A stretch of DNA of 64,000 bases, taken from assembly GCF_916618885.1 (NCBI RefSeq), contig NZ_CAKAKH010000002.1, positions 186,001 through 250,000 on the forward strand. Direction: 5' to 3'. Made by a program: the position numbers and the translations under genes. The notes beneath the pieces were generated by a model. The model saw only the letters and a list, made by a program, of their open reading frames with translations, did no database searches and was not told the origin of the DNA. Source of the stretch: Marinilactibacillus sp. Marseille-P9653. GTDB taxonomy: Bacteria > Bacillota > Bacilli > Lactobacillales > Carnobacteriaceae_A. How positions within the stretch are numbered: position 1 is the first letter of the stretch; each line of letters begins with the position of its first letter. This document shows, piece after piece, positions 44,421 through 54,232 of the stretch.

Positions 44421-44445
44421 TAAACGAAAACAATTTATTTGTAAA
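44417..44445 (-). promoter_or_regulatory. Sigma-A promoter of the MarR operon
   Basis: The minus strand reads TTTACA, 17 bases, TATAGT. The -10 box is inside the MarR palindrome, so binding would block polymerase. Confidence 0.8.
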
Positions 44446-44656
44446 CCTACTATACAAAAATAAGTAAATATTTTTCATTAGTGTTATCCGTTTAATGTTG
44501 AAGAGGCTATATTTTTTTAAAGTATCTGCATATTTATTGCTCAGAAACGATTTATTTAGCGCTTATCTTTGATATACTATTTTTAATCAAATAAATTCAA
44601 TTTTTTATTCACTACATTAAACTGATTTTCAACCACTAACTATAGGAGATTTGCGT

Positions 44657-45307
44657 GTGCATAAGTTTAAAAGAATTGCATTGATGGTTCTATCCATGAC
44701 ACTTGTATCGTTATCCGCTTCAATGACTATAAAAGCAGCCATCGGACTTTCTCCATGGGATGCTATCGCTCAGTCTCTATCTCATATTTCAATGATTAAA
44801 GTTGGGACCATCGGAATGATACTGAATATTTCATGTGTTTTCGGACAATTAGTTCTTTTGAGAAAAGAATTCCCAATCAGACAGCTACTTCAGATTCCTG
44901 CCAGCGTCCTTATTGGTGTATTGGTTAATTATTTTTACTACACTCTTTTTGATACATTGGTTTTACCAAATTATTTTATGGCTTCCATTCTTTTCTTTTT
45001 AGGTACGCTTTTAGCTGCTTTTGCCGTGAGTATGGTGATGGTCGTAAATGTCGTGACCTTTCCTTTAGAAGCTTTTTGTATGGCTTTTGCCGTGAAAATA
45101 GGAACCCGTTTTTCGATTATTCGACAGTCAGTTGATATTCTTGCCGTTATCTTGACACTGACCCTCACGTTTACATTAGATATCCCTTTGACAGTTAGGG
45201 AAGGAACCATTATTGGTATGCTGATTTTTGCACCTTTGTTAGGCATCATTATCAAAAGACTTCAGCCGCTGATTGACCGTCCTGAAAGCAAAGCCACCAC
45301 GCTATGA
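44657..45307 (+). CDS. YczE/YyaS-like membrane protein
   Basis: This 216-residue protein has five to six membrane helices and the conserved start SLSASMTIKAAIGLSPWDAI, typical of the YczE/YyaS/YitT-like family. Members have been linked to secretion or production of secondary metabolites in Bacillus but the function is not defined. I choose GTG 44657, 8 bases after AGGAG; the TTG at 44651 is too close to that site. It is monocistronic. Confidence 0.8.
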   Translation: MHKFKRIALMVLSMTLVSLSASMTIKAAIGLSPWDAIAQSLSHISMIKVGTIGMILNISCVFGQLVLLRKEFPIRQLLQIPASVLIGVLVNYFYYTLFDTLVLPNYFMASILFFLGTLLAAFAVSMVMVVNVVTFPLEAFCMAFAVKIGTRFSIIRQSVDILAVILTLTLTFTLDIPLTVREGTIIGMLIFAPLLGIIIKRLQPLIDRPESKATTL

Positions 45308-45396
45308 TATACTTGATAGGTAGTAAAGACTATCAAATTGTATTAAAAAACACTAGTCAACTAATATTCAAAGCTATTTATTTCCGAGGATAAACT

Positions 45397-45442
45397 AAAA
45401 AAGCTGGTGCAAGACAATTAATTGTCCTGAACCAGCTTTTTT
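45397..45442. terminator. Bidirectional Rho-independent terminator
   Basis: AAAAAAGCTGGT pairs with ACCAGCTTTTTT, with an inner GACAATT/AATTGTC stem. It lies between the YczE-like gene and the convergent ABC-2 permease gene. Confidence 0.88.
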
Positions 45443-45450
45443 ATTATAAC

Positions 45451-46221
45451 TTAACTTCTTAATCCGCGACCTTTTTCAATGAGATACCAGCAAATTGCAT
45501 ATAATACAACGACAAACGCAACCAGAACCCCCATAGATAACATGATCGGTACATCGATGACGCCAAGGAAACCATAGCGGAATCCTGAAATCATATAAAC
45601 GATTGGATTCACTTTAGATACGCCTTGCCAGAATGGTGGCAACATAGAGATTGAATAGAATACCCCACCAAGGTAAGTCAATGGTTGTAAAACAAATGTT
45701 GGTACAATTGAAACATCATCGAACGATTGAGCAAAAATCCCGTTCAATAATCCTGCCAGTGAAAATAGCGTAGAGGTCATGAACAATGTAATGATGACAA
45801 TAGCCCAAGAATACACTTGAAGTGGCACAAAGAATAGAGAAATAACGGTAACGAGTATCCCTACTAAAATACTCCTTCCAAGTCCACCAATTAAGAATCC
45901 CCACACGATTACATGGGTTGGTACAGGTGCAATCAAGATTTCTTCAATATTCTTTTGAAATTTCTGCGAAAAGAAAGAAGACGATACATTGGAATAAGAA
46001 CTGGTGATGATGGACATCATGATTAGACCAGGAACGATGAATTCCATATAAGAGAATCCTTCCATCTCTCCGATGCGATCTCCAATCAGATTTCCAAAAA
46101 TAACAAAGTATAAGGACGTCGTAATAACAGGTGGTACTAAAGTCTGTACCCAGATACGCAGATACCGATTTGTTTCTTTGACTGCCAGACTTTTTAAGGC
46201 TGTAAAATAAAGATTAAACAT
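45451..46221 (-). CDS. ABC-2 type transporter permease
   Basis: This 256-residue membrane protein has six helices and the ABC-2 core ...GFSYMEFIVPGLIMMSIITSSYSNVSSSFF..., LNGIFAQSF and VNPIVYMISGFRYGFLG, as in YadH-type exporters. It overlaps its ATPase gene by 8 bp. Exporters of this class move drugs, polysaccharides or lipids; the substrate is not evident. Confidence 0.88.
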   Translation of the reverse strand: MFNLYFTALKSLAVKETNRYLRIWVQTLVPPVITTSLYFVIFGNLIGDRIGEMEGFSYMEFIVPGLIMMSIITSSYSNVSSSFFSQKFQKNIEEILIAPVPTHVIVWGFLIGGLGRSILVGILVTVISLFFVPLQVYSWAIVIITLFMTSTLFSLAGLLNGIFAQSFDDVSIVPTFVLQPLTYLGGVFYSISMLPPFWQGVSKVNPIVYMISGFRYGFLGVIDVPIMLSMGVLVAFVVVLYAICWYLIEKGRGLRS

Positions 46222-47149
46222 TGGTTTCCTCCACTTGAAGTTTTTCTTCCGTAACTTTCAGGAATAGTTCTTCTAGGCGGTTAGACTTATTGCGCATAGA
46301 CAATACTTTGATTCCTTGTCTGCTGAGTTGTTCAAATAAGTCATTCACACCTTGATTTCGTTCAACTTCTACTGTTAACGTTGATTCGTCCACAAGCTGG
46401 CTTTGGTATCCAGTGATTTCCGGTTTCTTATCAGAAGGGTCTAGGTCAAAGATAAACGTTTCAAACTGAAGTTTCGAAAGCAATGACTTCATGCTAGTAT
46501 TTTCTATCAGTTCACCGGTTTGAATGATTCCGATGTTTCGGCAAAGCATCTCTGCTTCTTCTAGATAATGCGTTGTCAAGATGATGGTCGTACCGTTTTC
46601 GTTTAACTCTCTCAAGAATGTCCACATTTCGCGTCGCAATTCGATATCTACGCCTGCAGTCGGTTCATCCAAAATCAATAAACGCGGTTCGTGCATCAAA
46701 GCACGTGCAATCATCAGTCGACGCTTCATCCCACCTGAAAGCATACGGGCACGAACATCGCGTTTTTCCCATAAATCAGATTGCTTCAAGTATTTTTCAC
46801 TTCGTTTTAATGCTTCTTTACGAGAAACACCATAATAACCAGCCTGATTAACAACAATTTGCTGAACCGTTTCAAAGGGATTAAAGTTGAATTCTTGAGG
46901 AACAAGTCCAATTTGTTGCTTGGCGCGAACAAGGTCTGTGTCAATATCATAGCCAAAGACATTTACTTTACCAGAGGTTTTATTGACTAGTGATGTAATA
47001 ATCCCAATCGTCGTTGATTTACCGGCACCGTTTGGACCTAGCAAAGCATAGAAGTCGCCTTCTTCTACTGTCAGATCGATTCCACGTAAGGCTTCAACAC
47101 CTGTACCATAGACTTTTTTCAAGTCTTTTATTTCTAGTGCGTATGTCAT
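46214..47149 (-). CDS. ABC-2 type transporter ATPase
   Basis: This 311-residue ATPase has Walker A GPNGAGKST (about 38-46), Q-loop VPQEFNF, signature LSGGMKRR and Walker B LLILDEPTAGVD, followed by TTHYLEEAE. The C-terminal extension of about 80 residues is typical of the CcmA/YadG group. It starts the two-gene operon. The start has GGAGATC. Confidence 0.92.
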   Translation of the reverse strand: MTYALEIKDLKKVYGTGVEALRGIDLTVEEGDFYALLGPNGAGKSTTIGIITSLVNKTSGKVNVFGYDIDTDLVRAKQQIGLVPQEFNFNPFETVQQIVVNQAGYYGVSRKEALKRSEKYLKQSDLWEKRDVRARMLSGGMKRRLMIARALMHEPRLLILDEPTAGVDIELRREMWTFLRELNENGTTIILTTHYLEEAEMLCRNIGIIQTGELIENTSMKSLLSKLQFETFIFDLDPSDKKPEITGYQSQLVDESTLTVEVERNQGVNDLFEQLSRQGIKVLSMRNKSNRLEELFLKVTEEKLQVEETNV

Positions 47150-47289
47150 TTACTCATGATCTCCTTATAGATGTGATTTCTTTATTTTATCATGTTTCAC
47201 TTACAATAAATAAAAAAAAGGTGTTTTCTCATTTTTAGTAAGTAAATTTCACTACTACTTGTTTACTATCCTCGTCAGTTTTGCTCTGA

Positions 47290-49638
47290 TCAGTCACTCG
47301 CATGTCGATGATTCCCCAGAAGTCGGTGCATGACTTGCTTTAGTCCATAGAACAGCGGGATCACACTTAACATCAATGGAACGTATACCAGTGCCAGATG
47401 CCATTGGAATAAGCTGACTAGTGAGAAAATTTGTCCGAAGAAAAGGAAGAGAATCAAGAAGATTCCGGAAAGAACACCAATCATGAGTAAGATCTTCCAG
47501 TTGCTGGGCTTGGAAATATGGTAAAGTACAACAAAGCAGACGATACCGGTCATCCAGACAGTAATCGTTGAGGTTTCTTCATAGCTCCAGTTCAATCGAG
47601 TACCGAAAAATAGAATTGTTAACGCGAATAACACAACGCTTAACCCACTAGCTAGAGCCGGCTCTAGAATATTCTGGAAAAAACGACCTTTAATCGGTGA
47701 AACGTTCGGTCTCAACGCTAAAAAGAATGACGGAATTCCTACAGTCAACGTACTGATTGGACTAAGTTGAATCGGTTGAAATGGGTAAGGTGAACTAATA
47801 AAAATGAACAGGGCTGCCAACAAGATAGAATAAACGGTTTTGGTTAAATATAAAGAAGCCACACGCTGGATATTGTTTACGACTTTACGCCCTTCTAAAA
47901 CGACACCCACCATGGAATCAAAATTAGAATCAAGTAAAACAAAATCGGCTATCCCTTTTGTTGCATCACTTCCGTTTGCCATAACGATACTACAATCCGC
48001 TTTTTTGAGCGCGAGAATATCATTGACTCCGTCGCCTGTCATCCCAACGGTTCGTCCGTTCGCCTGAAGGGCTTCTACTAATGCACGTTTTTGTTCCGGA
48101 CTAACGCGTCCAAATATGCGGTTCTCCTGCACTAATAACTGATAATCAGCGGTATCTTCTACCTTACTCATATCGATTAGCTGATCACTACCTTTCACCC
48201 CTGCTCGTTTTGCAATCTGGGCCACGGTTTGTGGATGATCTCCTGAAATGATGCAGATTTCAACGTCTTGTTCTCTGAAATACTGTAAGGTTTGTGGTGC
48301 ATTCTCACGGATCTCATCTTCCAAAAATAAGATCCCTTCAAGTCTAAGCCCACTCGGTAAGGATTGATCAATCAGCGGCGCTTCACTTGAAGCAATCGCT
48401 AATACGCGCAGTCCTTGTGTTGTTGCTAGATGCATACTTTCTGTCAGTTCAGGTGTAAAGGTATCAAATAAGTATTCTGGTGCGCCCATGACAACCGTGC
48501 CTTTTTGGTCATACTCTACGGCACTCCATTTACGAACAGAAGAAAAGGGAATCGTTTTTGTAATAGGATAGGATTCGTCCACTTCCGGGAATGATTCCAT
48601 CAAAGCAAGCCCTGTTGCGTTGTCTTCTTTCAAGTCATGAGCAAACCGACCCACCAGTTCTTTGAACGCTTTTTCAGTTCGTCCACCAGTCACGTTGGTT
48701 TGAATGACTTTTAACTCTCCACTCGTCAACGTGCCCGTTTTATCTAGACACAAAATATCTACTCGAGCCAAAGTTTCAATTGACCCCATTGTCTTCACTA
48801 AGACCTTTTTTCGAGATAAGCGAATCACACCGACCGCTAGAGCGACTGTGGTCAGCAAGATCAGTCCTTCGGGAATCATGCCGATCATTGCTGCAGTCGA
48901 TCCCAGAATCGCTTGATTCACAGACATATCACTAAGTAGACTGGACATAAACAGCGCCGTACCTATTGGGATAATGCCAAAAGTCAAAATTCGAATCACT
49001 TTTTTCATCGTCTGGAGTAATTCGCTGTAGATACTTTTTTCACCTTTTGCTTCTAATGTTAGTTTAGAACTATAGCTTTCTCTTCCGACTTTTGTCGCTT
49101 CCACCAAGGCTTGTCCACTGACCACAAAACTGCCTGAATAAACCGTATCTCCAGTCTGTTTCAATATTGGATCAGCTTCTCCTGTTAATTGAGACTCATC
49201 GCACTCGATACCGCTTGTTTGAATCACCATTCCATCGACAACAATCTGTTGGCCACGTTTGATGACAATTAAATCATTTTTCACGATTTCTTCTTGTAAG
49301 ATCTCTTCTTGCTGACCATTTCTAATAACGGTCGCTTTGGCTTGGTTTAGCAGGGTCAGTTCATCGGTGTTTTTCTTTGCGCGTAATTCTTGAAAAACTC
49401 CCACTGCAGTATTGACGAGGATGACGCCAAGAAAGAGCAAGTTCTTGTAGCTACCGGTATAAATAACGAATCCGGCGATAATAATATTAATGAGGTTAAA
49501 TAGTGTTAGGCTATTTTCCAAGAAGATTTGTTTGAAACTTCGTGTCATAGGTGGTAAGGCTTCATTGCTTTCTCCGCGTACTTTTCGTGTTTCTACTTCT
49601 GCATAACTCAATCCTACATATTCTACTTTTTCAGCCAT
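47290..49638 (-). CDS. Cation-transporting P-type ATPase
   Basis: This 782-residue P-type ATPase has the actuator TGEADP (about 153-158), phosphorylation site LCLDKTGTLTSGE (Asp about 298), hinge TGDGVNDILALKKADC and a conserved MIPEGLILL in membrane helix 4. Overall it matches the CtpE/CaxP type, which exports calcium or affects envelope homeostasis. The PEGL motif supports calcium-like ions over heavy metals, since there is no CPC or HMA domain. It is monocistronic. Confidence 0.9.
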   Translation of the reverse strand: MAEKVEYVGLSYAEVETRKVRGESNEALPPMTRSFKQIFLENSLTLFNLINIIIAGFVIYTGSYKNLLFLGVILVNTAVGVFQELRAKKNTDELTLLNQAKATVIRNGQQEEILQEEIVKNDLIVIKRGQQIVVDGMVIQTSGIECDESQLTGEADPILKQTGDTVYSGSFVVSGQALVEATKVGRESYSSKLTLEAKGEKSIYSELLQTMKKVIRILTFGIIPIGTALFMSSLLSDMSVNQAILGSTAAMIGMIPEGLILLTTVALAVGVIRLSRKKVLVKTMGSIETLARVDILCLDKTGTLTSGELKVIQTNVTGGRTEKAFKELVGRFAHDLKEDNATGLALMESFPEVDESYPITKTIPFSSVRKWSAVEYDQKGTVVMGAPEYLFDTFTPELTESMHLATTQGLRVLAIASSEAPLIDQSLPSGLRLEGILFLEDEIRENAPQTLQYFREQDVEICIISGDHPQTVAQIAKRAGVKGSDQLIDMSKVEDTADYQLLVQENRIFGRVSPEQKRALVEALQANGRTVGMTGDGVNDILALKKADCSIVMANGSDATKGIADFVLLDSNFDSMVGVVLEGRKVVNNIQRVASLYLTKTVYSILLAALFIFISSPYPFQPIQLSPISTLTVGIPSFFLALRPNVSPIKGRFFQNILEPALASGLSVVLFALTILFFGTRLNWSYEETSTITVWMTGIVCFVVLYHISKPSNWKILLMIGVLSGIFLILFLFFGQIFSLVSLFQWHLALVYVPLMLSVIPLFYGLKQVMHRLLGNHRHASD

Positions 49639-49802
49639 TCCATCTTCTCCTTATGTACACCAAACTAGTAAACACCGTTCCTTTTATAGCATACGCGATT
49701 CTTTTTTATTTAACCTCAGACCAAAGTCCTAGTTCAACTTTTCTTTAAATCACTTTAAGTATACCTATCATACCGATTCTGCTACTGGCTTGTACAAAAA
49801 AA

Positions 49803-49828
49803 CGACCCTTTGATGGTTAAAAGGATCG
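49803..49828 (-). terminator. Rho-independent terminator
   Basis: CGACCCTTT and AAAGGATCG pair with one mismatch, and seven T follow on the minus strand. It would end transcription coming from the catalase gene and the tenA relic. Confidence 0.6.
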
Positions 49829-49848
49829 CTGTCTTGATTAATTATTAA

Positions 49849-49995
49849 TTTTTTTGCCACTGTTATTTTTGGTAAACTATTTCCCAAAAAATATATTCCA
49901 TCTCACCACTAAGGACAAAAGATTTCAACATTTGTGATGGTCAAATCATTAAAGAACGTTTCATGAATGACTAGTTCTTTCAGTGCTAAACTGTT
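49849..49995 (-). pseudogene. Second, shorter tenA relic
   Basis: The minus strand reads ELVIHETFFNDLTITN followed, after a shift, by SFVLSGEMEYIFWEIVYQK and a stop. These match two blocks of the tenA pseudogene at 52318-52748 (IRETFFSELGIT and AFVLSSEMEYAFWEMAYRK) with the middle missing. The DNA match is also clear around CCATCTCAC. The 394-bp gap between the P-type ATPase and catalase holds only this relic and the terminator next to it. Confidence 0.65.
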
Positions 49996-50032
49996 TTATG
50001 GATAAGGAACTTTTAAATTTTAAAAGTTTTAC

Positions 50033-51490
50033 TTAAAGTGTTGAAACGTCTATATCTAAATGCTTTGCAACACCTTTTGCTAATTCAGGTGTAACTTGCT
50101 CAAACAACTTCAGCTGACGTTCAACGATCTGCTGATCTCGTACGCCACTTAAATGGTCTGCAAAGTTTTTATACAAACGGCTACGTTCTTCCTCATCTAA
50201 TACATCCATAATCAGTTGTCTTGGTTGTGAATAATGATCATCATTATCGTAAGGAACACTATTCGCTTCTCCTGAAACTTTAAAAGGCTTCATGTTATCT
50301 TCTCTAGATTCTTTTATATTGTCGTAACTATTTGGCTCATAGTTCACTGCACTTCCACCATTTGTATAGGCCATATTTCCTCCACGCTGGTGGTTTTTAA
50401 CCTCTTCTTTTGGCGCGTTAATCGGTAGTTGGTTATGATTTGCACCTATACGGTAACGGTGCGCATCCGAGTACGCAAACAGTCTTCCTTGAAGCATTTT
50501 ATCTGGAGAAGCTTCGACTCCCGGTACAAAGTTTCCTGGTGAGAATGCTGACTGCTCTACTTCCGCAAAATAATTTTCTGGATTACGGTCCAATACCATT
50601 TTACCTACTTCAATCAACGGATAATCTTTATGAGACCAGACTTTGGTAATATCGAACGGATCATAAGCATATTGAGCAGCTTCTTCTTCAGGCATGATTT
50701 GTACTTTTAATGTCCAAGAAGGATAATCTCCTTCAGCAATCGCATTAAATAAGTCTTCCGTATGGTAATCCGGATGCTCTCCGGCAATTTTTCCGGCAAC
50801 TTCAGGGTCCATGTTTTTAACCCCTTGGTCTGATCTAAAGTGATATTTCACCCAGAAAGATTCTCCTTCAGCGTTTACCCACTTAAAGGTATGACTACCG
50901 TATCAATGCATATGGCGCAAGGTAGCAGGAATACCGCGGTCAGTGTGCAGTATGGTGATTTGATGTAGCGATTCTGGTGATAATGACCAAAAGTCCCAGA
51001 CCATATTTGCATCTTTTAAGTTTGTTTGTGGATTTCGTTTTTGCGTATGGATAAAATCAGGGAACTTTATTGCGTCTCGAATAAAGAATATCGGTGTATT
51101 GTTTCCTACGATATCGTAGTTTCCTTCGTCCGTATAAAACTTAACGGCAAAACCACGTGGGTCACGTACTGTATCTGATGATCCTAATTCCCCAGCCACT
51201 GTAGAAAAACGAATAAACATTGGTGTCTCTTTGCCTTTTTCAGCAAGAAAATCAGCTTTAGTATATTGGGCAATATCTGGGTTTGTCACGGTAAATCGAC
51301 CATGCGCTCCCGCACCTTTAGCATGTACGACACGCTCAGGAACACGTTCACGATTGAAGTGAGCTAATTTTTCCAATAAGTGAATATCTTGAATTAAAAC
51401 AGGTCCATTGTTACCAGCTGTTATTGAGTTTTGATTATCTCCAACCGGAGCACCAGTAGAAGTTGTTAATTTATTGTTGCGTTCTATCAC
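50033..51490 (-). pseudogene. katA: Catalase gene with one in-frame TGA
   Basis: The frame encodes a full 485-residue haem catalase: [11 protein letters not shown] (catalytic His about 55), VGNNTPIFF (Asn), and haem-ligand Tyr in [14 protein letters not shown]. It is interrupted once, in RHMH[12 protein letters not shown], where catalases have Gly. A single GGA-to-TGA change explains it. No other lesion is visible. The N-terminal part alone (195 residues) lacks the haem Tyr and cannot work. The start is GTG with GGGAGAG. Either the strain has just lost catalase or this base is a sequencing error. Confidence 0.88.
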
Positions 51491-51524
51491 TATGTATCTC
51501 TCCCTACTTTTTACTAACTTTTAT

Positions 51525-51554
51525 ATTATAAGAGATATAATCTAGGAAATGCAA
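51525..51554 (-). promoter_or_regulatory. Promoter of the catalase gene
   Basis: The minus strand reads TTGCAT, 18 bases, TATAAT, about 30 bp before the GTG start. An A/T-rich TTATAATATAAAA around the -10 box is loosely like a PerR box but not a convincing match. Confidence 0.5.
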
Positions 51555-51668
51555 CCGTAGATTTAAAAGTTACTTTGATTTTCTATTTGTATTGAATTGA
51601 CTACAAACATATGTTAACTTAAAGTTATATACTTTTGTTTTAAAATAAATTTAAGGAGATTGGTATAT

Positions 51669-52226
51669 ATGAAAAAATCAAATTCCGCTTTACTTGCACT
51701 TATCTTTACAGCACTTGCTTCGATGATGCTGATTGCACTTTTAAAAGATATCTTACCTACTTATGCAGATCATGGTCGTTCAATGGTTGTTGGTACACTA
51801 GCATACATCACTATGGGTGGTATAGTCATTCTTTCTTCATTCAAAAACGAACAATTAGGAGAAGCTGGCCTTATTACTACTCTAGGTTTTGTATTAACTC
51901 ATATCCTTATTGAAGCTCGTTTATTCTCTTCTATAGGAGTATCTGGTGTAACTAATCCATTCGGATACGCTGCTATCGGTGCTTTCTTACTAGCTGGTGC
52001 AGCTTATGTCGTCAGCAAAGTACGTTTCCTGTCACAGCTCACTTTATATGTAAACGGCTTGATGGTGGGTGGAACGACTTTGGTTTATTATCACGTTGCT
52101 TCATTAGCACCTATTAGAGGTTCTATTTTGTTCTTTGTACCTTTTACATTGTTTTGTTTATGGACCGTTACACAGTACGGTCTGCAAGTATCTCGAGCAT
52201 TTAAAACAAGACTACAAACGGCTTAA
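51669..52226 (+). CDS. Six-helix membrane protein, unknown
   Basis: The 185-residue protein has six hydrophobic helices with Gly- and Ser-rich cores (for example STLAYITMGGIVILSSF-like and YAAIGAFLLAGAAYVVSKV) and short loops. It may belong to an uncharacterised Lactobacillales family. I chose ATG 51669, 10 bases after AAGGAG. It is divergent from the catalase gene and has its own terminator. Confidence 0.65.
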   Translation: MKKSNSALLALIFTALASMMLIALLKDILPTYADHGRSMVVGTLAYITMGGIVILSSFKNEQLGEAGLITTLGFVLTHILIEARLFSSIGVSGVTNPFGYAAIGAFLLAGAAYVVSKVRFLSQLTLYVNGLMVGGTTLVYYHVASLAPIRGSILFFVPFTLFCLWTVTQYGLQVSRAFKTRLQTA

Positions 52227-52239
52227 TCCTAGCTATTAG

Positions 52240-52274
52240 AAATGCCCCTCTCCGACTACCGGAGAGGGGCATTT
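52240..52274. terminator. Bidirectional Rho-independent terminator
   Basis: A 15-bp perfect GC-rich stem (AAATGCCCCTCTCCG with CGGAGAGGGGCATTT) lies between the membrane protein and the end of the thiamin operon. Confidence 0.92.
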
Positions 52275-52317
52275 GCTATTTTCAGAAGTATATATTCAAC
52301 CTGACTTATATGTTAAA

Positions 52318-52748
52318 TCACCAATCTTTTTTCAACCATGTTTCTTTTCTATATGCCATTTCCCAAAAAGCATATTCCATCTCACTGCTGAGGACAAAAG
52401 CTTCCATCATCTGGGCTTGTTCGGCAGTTGGTGCAATCGGTGTATCACAGACTTCTTCGTCTGTGATACCGAGTTCAGAGAAGAACGTTTCTCGAATCGC
52501 AATCTCTCCTAAAACCAGATTCTCCGCATTTTCCACAAGTAAAGCTTTTAATGCTGGAGGCATTGTTTTCTCAGCAATCAGTGCGTAGAGTTCGCTGAAA
52601 TGCTTCAAGTAATAATGATCTTGAATTAGATAATAACGAAAGATCTCTGAATCCAGGTTCCCGCTTGTAATTCTGTGATGAAAGGATGGTTAAAACTCCC
52701 TTCCCATGAGGCAGAAGCGGCTTTTTTGGCATTGAGTGTAAAAGACAT
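52318..52748 (-). pseudogene. tenA: Decayed tenA (thiaminase II)
   Basis: The start (ATG 52748 after GGAGG) and N-terminus MSFTLNAKKAASASWEGSFNH match TenA. At about 52656-52660 the frame shifts; restoring one A gives AGNLDSEIFRYYLIQDHYYLKHFSEL, a perfect TenA continuation. The C-terminal end SSEMEYAFWEMAYRKETW is also TenA. In between, about 80 residues are missing after the PTA of the central domain. So the gene has both a frameshift and a large in-frame deletion. TenA would salvage degraded thiamin pyrimidines; this strain probably cannot do that. Confidence 0.8.
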
Positions 52749-52790
52749 AAGAAACCTCCAGTGATGTACTATTTAGACTACTCGCTTCTA

Positions 52791-53429
52791 TTAGGACTCT
52801 GTGATTTCTACTACCGCTTTTTTAAGTCGTTGTGTTTTCTGAGCGACGTCTTCGGCCAGCATCAGTTCTGTGACAACAGAGACCCCGGCAATACCTGTGT
52901 GACGCAGTGAATCAATATTATTTTCCTTGAGTCCACCAATCGCTACGATCGGAATGTTGACGGATGAAACGATTGTTTTTAGTGTCTCAATAGATGTACG
53001 TTCTGGATTTTTCTTTGTCTTAGTTGGATAGATTGCACCAACCCCTAAGTAATCTGCGCCAGCTTTTTCTGCTTCTTTTGCACGTTCAACATCTTTTGCA
53101 GAAACACCTAGTATTCTGTCTTTCCCAATCAGTCTGCGAACGACTTCTACTGGCAATTCGTCGTCACCAATGTGAACGCCCGCAGCATCAACCGCTAGGC
53201 AGACATCGACTCGGTCGTTGATGATCAAGGGTACTGCAAATTGATCTGTTAGGTCTTTCACTTTTTGAGCCAGTCTATAAAAATCGTTTGTTGTTGCTTC
53301 CTTTTCACGCAGCTGTACAAGTGTTACGCCATTTTCACAGGCGGTTTTGATTACAGTTAAAAAGGATGCTTCGTCAAAATCGTATCTTCCAGTTACAAGG
53401 TAAAGGGTTAGTTCTTTCATGTTTCCCAT
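52791..53429 (-). CDS. thiE: Thiamin-phosphate synthase
   Basis: This 212-residue TIM-barrel enzyme joins the pyrimidine and thiazole units of thiamin. It has [12 protein letters not shown] at the start, VQLREKEA (about 38-45, pyrophosphate contact), [25 protein letters not shown], and [15 protein letters not shown] (about 126-140), all typical of ThiE. It overlaps thiM by 13 bp. It works with ThiM from imported thiazole and hydroxymethylpyrimidine, since no de novo thiamin genes are visible here. Confidence 0.92.
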   Translation of the reverse strand: MGNMKELTLYLVTGRYDFDEASFLTVIKTACENGVTLVQLREKEATTNDFYRLAQKVKDLTDQFAVPLIINDRVDVCLAVDAAGVHIGDDELPVEVVRRLIGKDRILGVSAKDVERAKEAEKAGADYLGVGAIYPTKTKKNPERTSIETLKTIVSSVNIPIVAIGGLKENNIDSLRHTGIAGVSVVTELMLAEDVAQKTQRLKKAVVEITES

Positions 53430-54232
53430 CCTTTCACGAATTCATGCCAGTCTTCTTCCATCAATAGCGATAGATGGTTTAATGTTTGAAAGCGGAAATC
53501 GGCTAGTCCTTTGCTTTTTGTTTTGGCTTTTTCACCACAAAGATTGAAGTAGTTGACTGCGCCGACTGCGGCATCGAATGGATCCTGACCGTCTCCTAAA
53601 AGTGCCGCGATCAGTGCTCCAACAATATCACCGGTTCCTGTAAATCGATCGAGTTCTTCGACACCATTAGAAAGCATCACAGTGCGGTCATGCGATACGA
53701 CGATATCTTTTGGTCCGGTCGCTAAGAAAGTCGTATAGGGATAGTATTGACTCATCCCTTTCAAGGCATCGGCCAATTCATTCATGCTTTCTTCTCCCTG
53801 ATCCAGTTCGTTACCGTCAACCCCTCGTCCGTGGCTCGTTAGTTCGCAGAAGTTTCTGAGTTCTGAAGTGTTTCCTTTTACGATAGTTGGATGATTCTCA
53901 ACTAGCGCAAGGCTCACTTGATTACGGATATCACTAACGCCGTAACCAACTAGATCAACAACTGTCGGCTTCTTCGTTTCATTCGCATAGCGGCTTGCTT
54001 CCAGCAGACTAATCTGACGTTTTTCTGAAAGATGACCAAGGTTTAAAAGCAAAGCATCCGTTTGAGTGAAAAGCTGTTTAAACTCTCTCGGGTCATCTGC
54101 CATGATTGGTTTAGCGCCTACGTAAAGCAGAGCATTCGCCATCGATTCACAAGTAATTTCATTGGTAATACATTGTACTAATGGAGATTGTTTTAATGGA
54201 AACTGATTCGAAAGGTCATGATTTAACGCCAT
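53417..54232 (-). CDS. thiM: Hydroxyethylthiazole kinase
   Basis: This 271-residue ribokinase-fold enzyme phosphorylates the thiazole alcohol for thiamin salvage. It has [47 protein letters not shown] and the ATP site [19 protein letters not shown] (catalytic Asp about 207; most ThiM proteins have Cys-Asp or Thr-Gly-Asp in this loop). Overlaps on both sides, with thiW and thiE, show a single transcript under the riboswitch. Confidence 0.92.
   Translation of the reverse strand: MALNHDLSNQFPLKQSPLVQCITNEITCESMANALLYVGAKPIMADDPREFKQLFTQTDALLLNLGHLSEKRQISLLEASRYANETKKPTVVDLVGYGVSDIRNQVSLALVENHPTIVKGNTSELRNFCELTSHGRGVDGNELDQGEESMNELADALKGMSQYYPYTTFLATGPKDIVVSHDRTVMLSNGVEELDRFTGTGDIVGALIAALLGDGQDPFDAAVGAVNYFNLCGEKAKTKSKGLADFRFQTLNHLSLLMEEDWHEFVKGWET

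Noticed and set aside
50852-50902. TGA in catalase as a selenocysteine codon
   Set aside because: The position is a conserved Gly, not a Cys, there is no recognisable selenocysteine insertion element, and catalases do not use selenocysteine.
51515-51545. PerR box before catalase
   Set aside because: TTATAATATAAAA lacks the second half of the TTATAAT-N-ATTATAA pattern, and the region is A/T-rich anyway.
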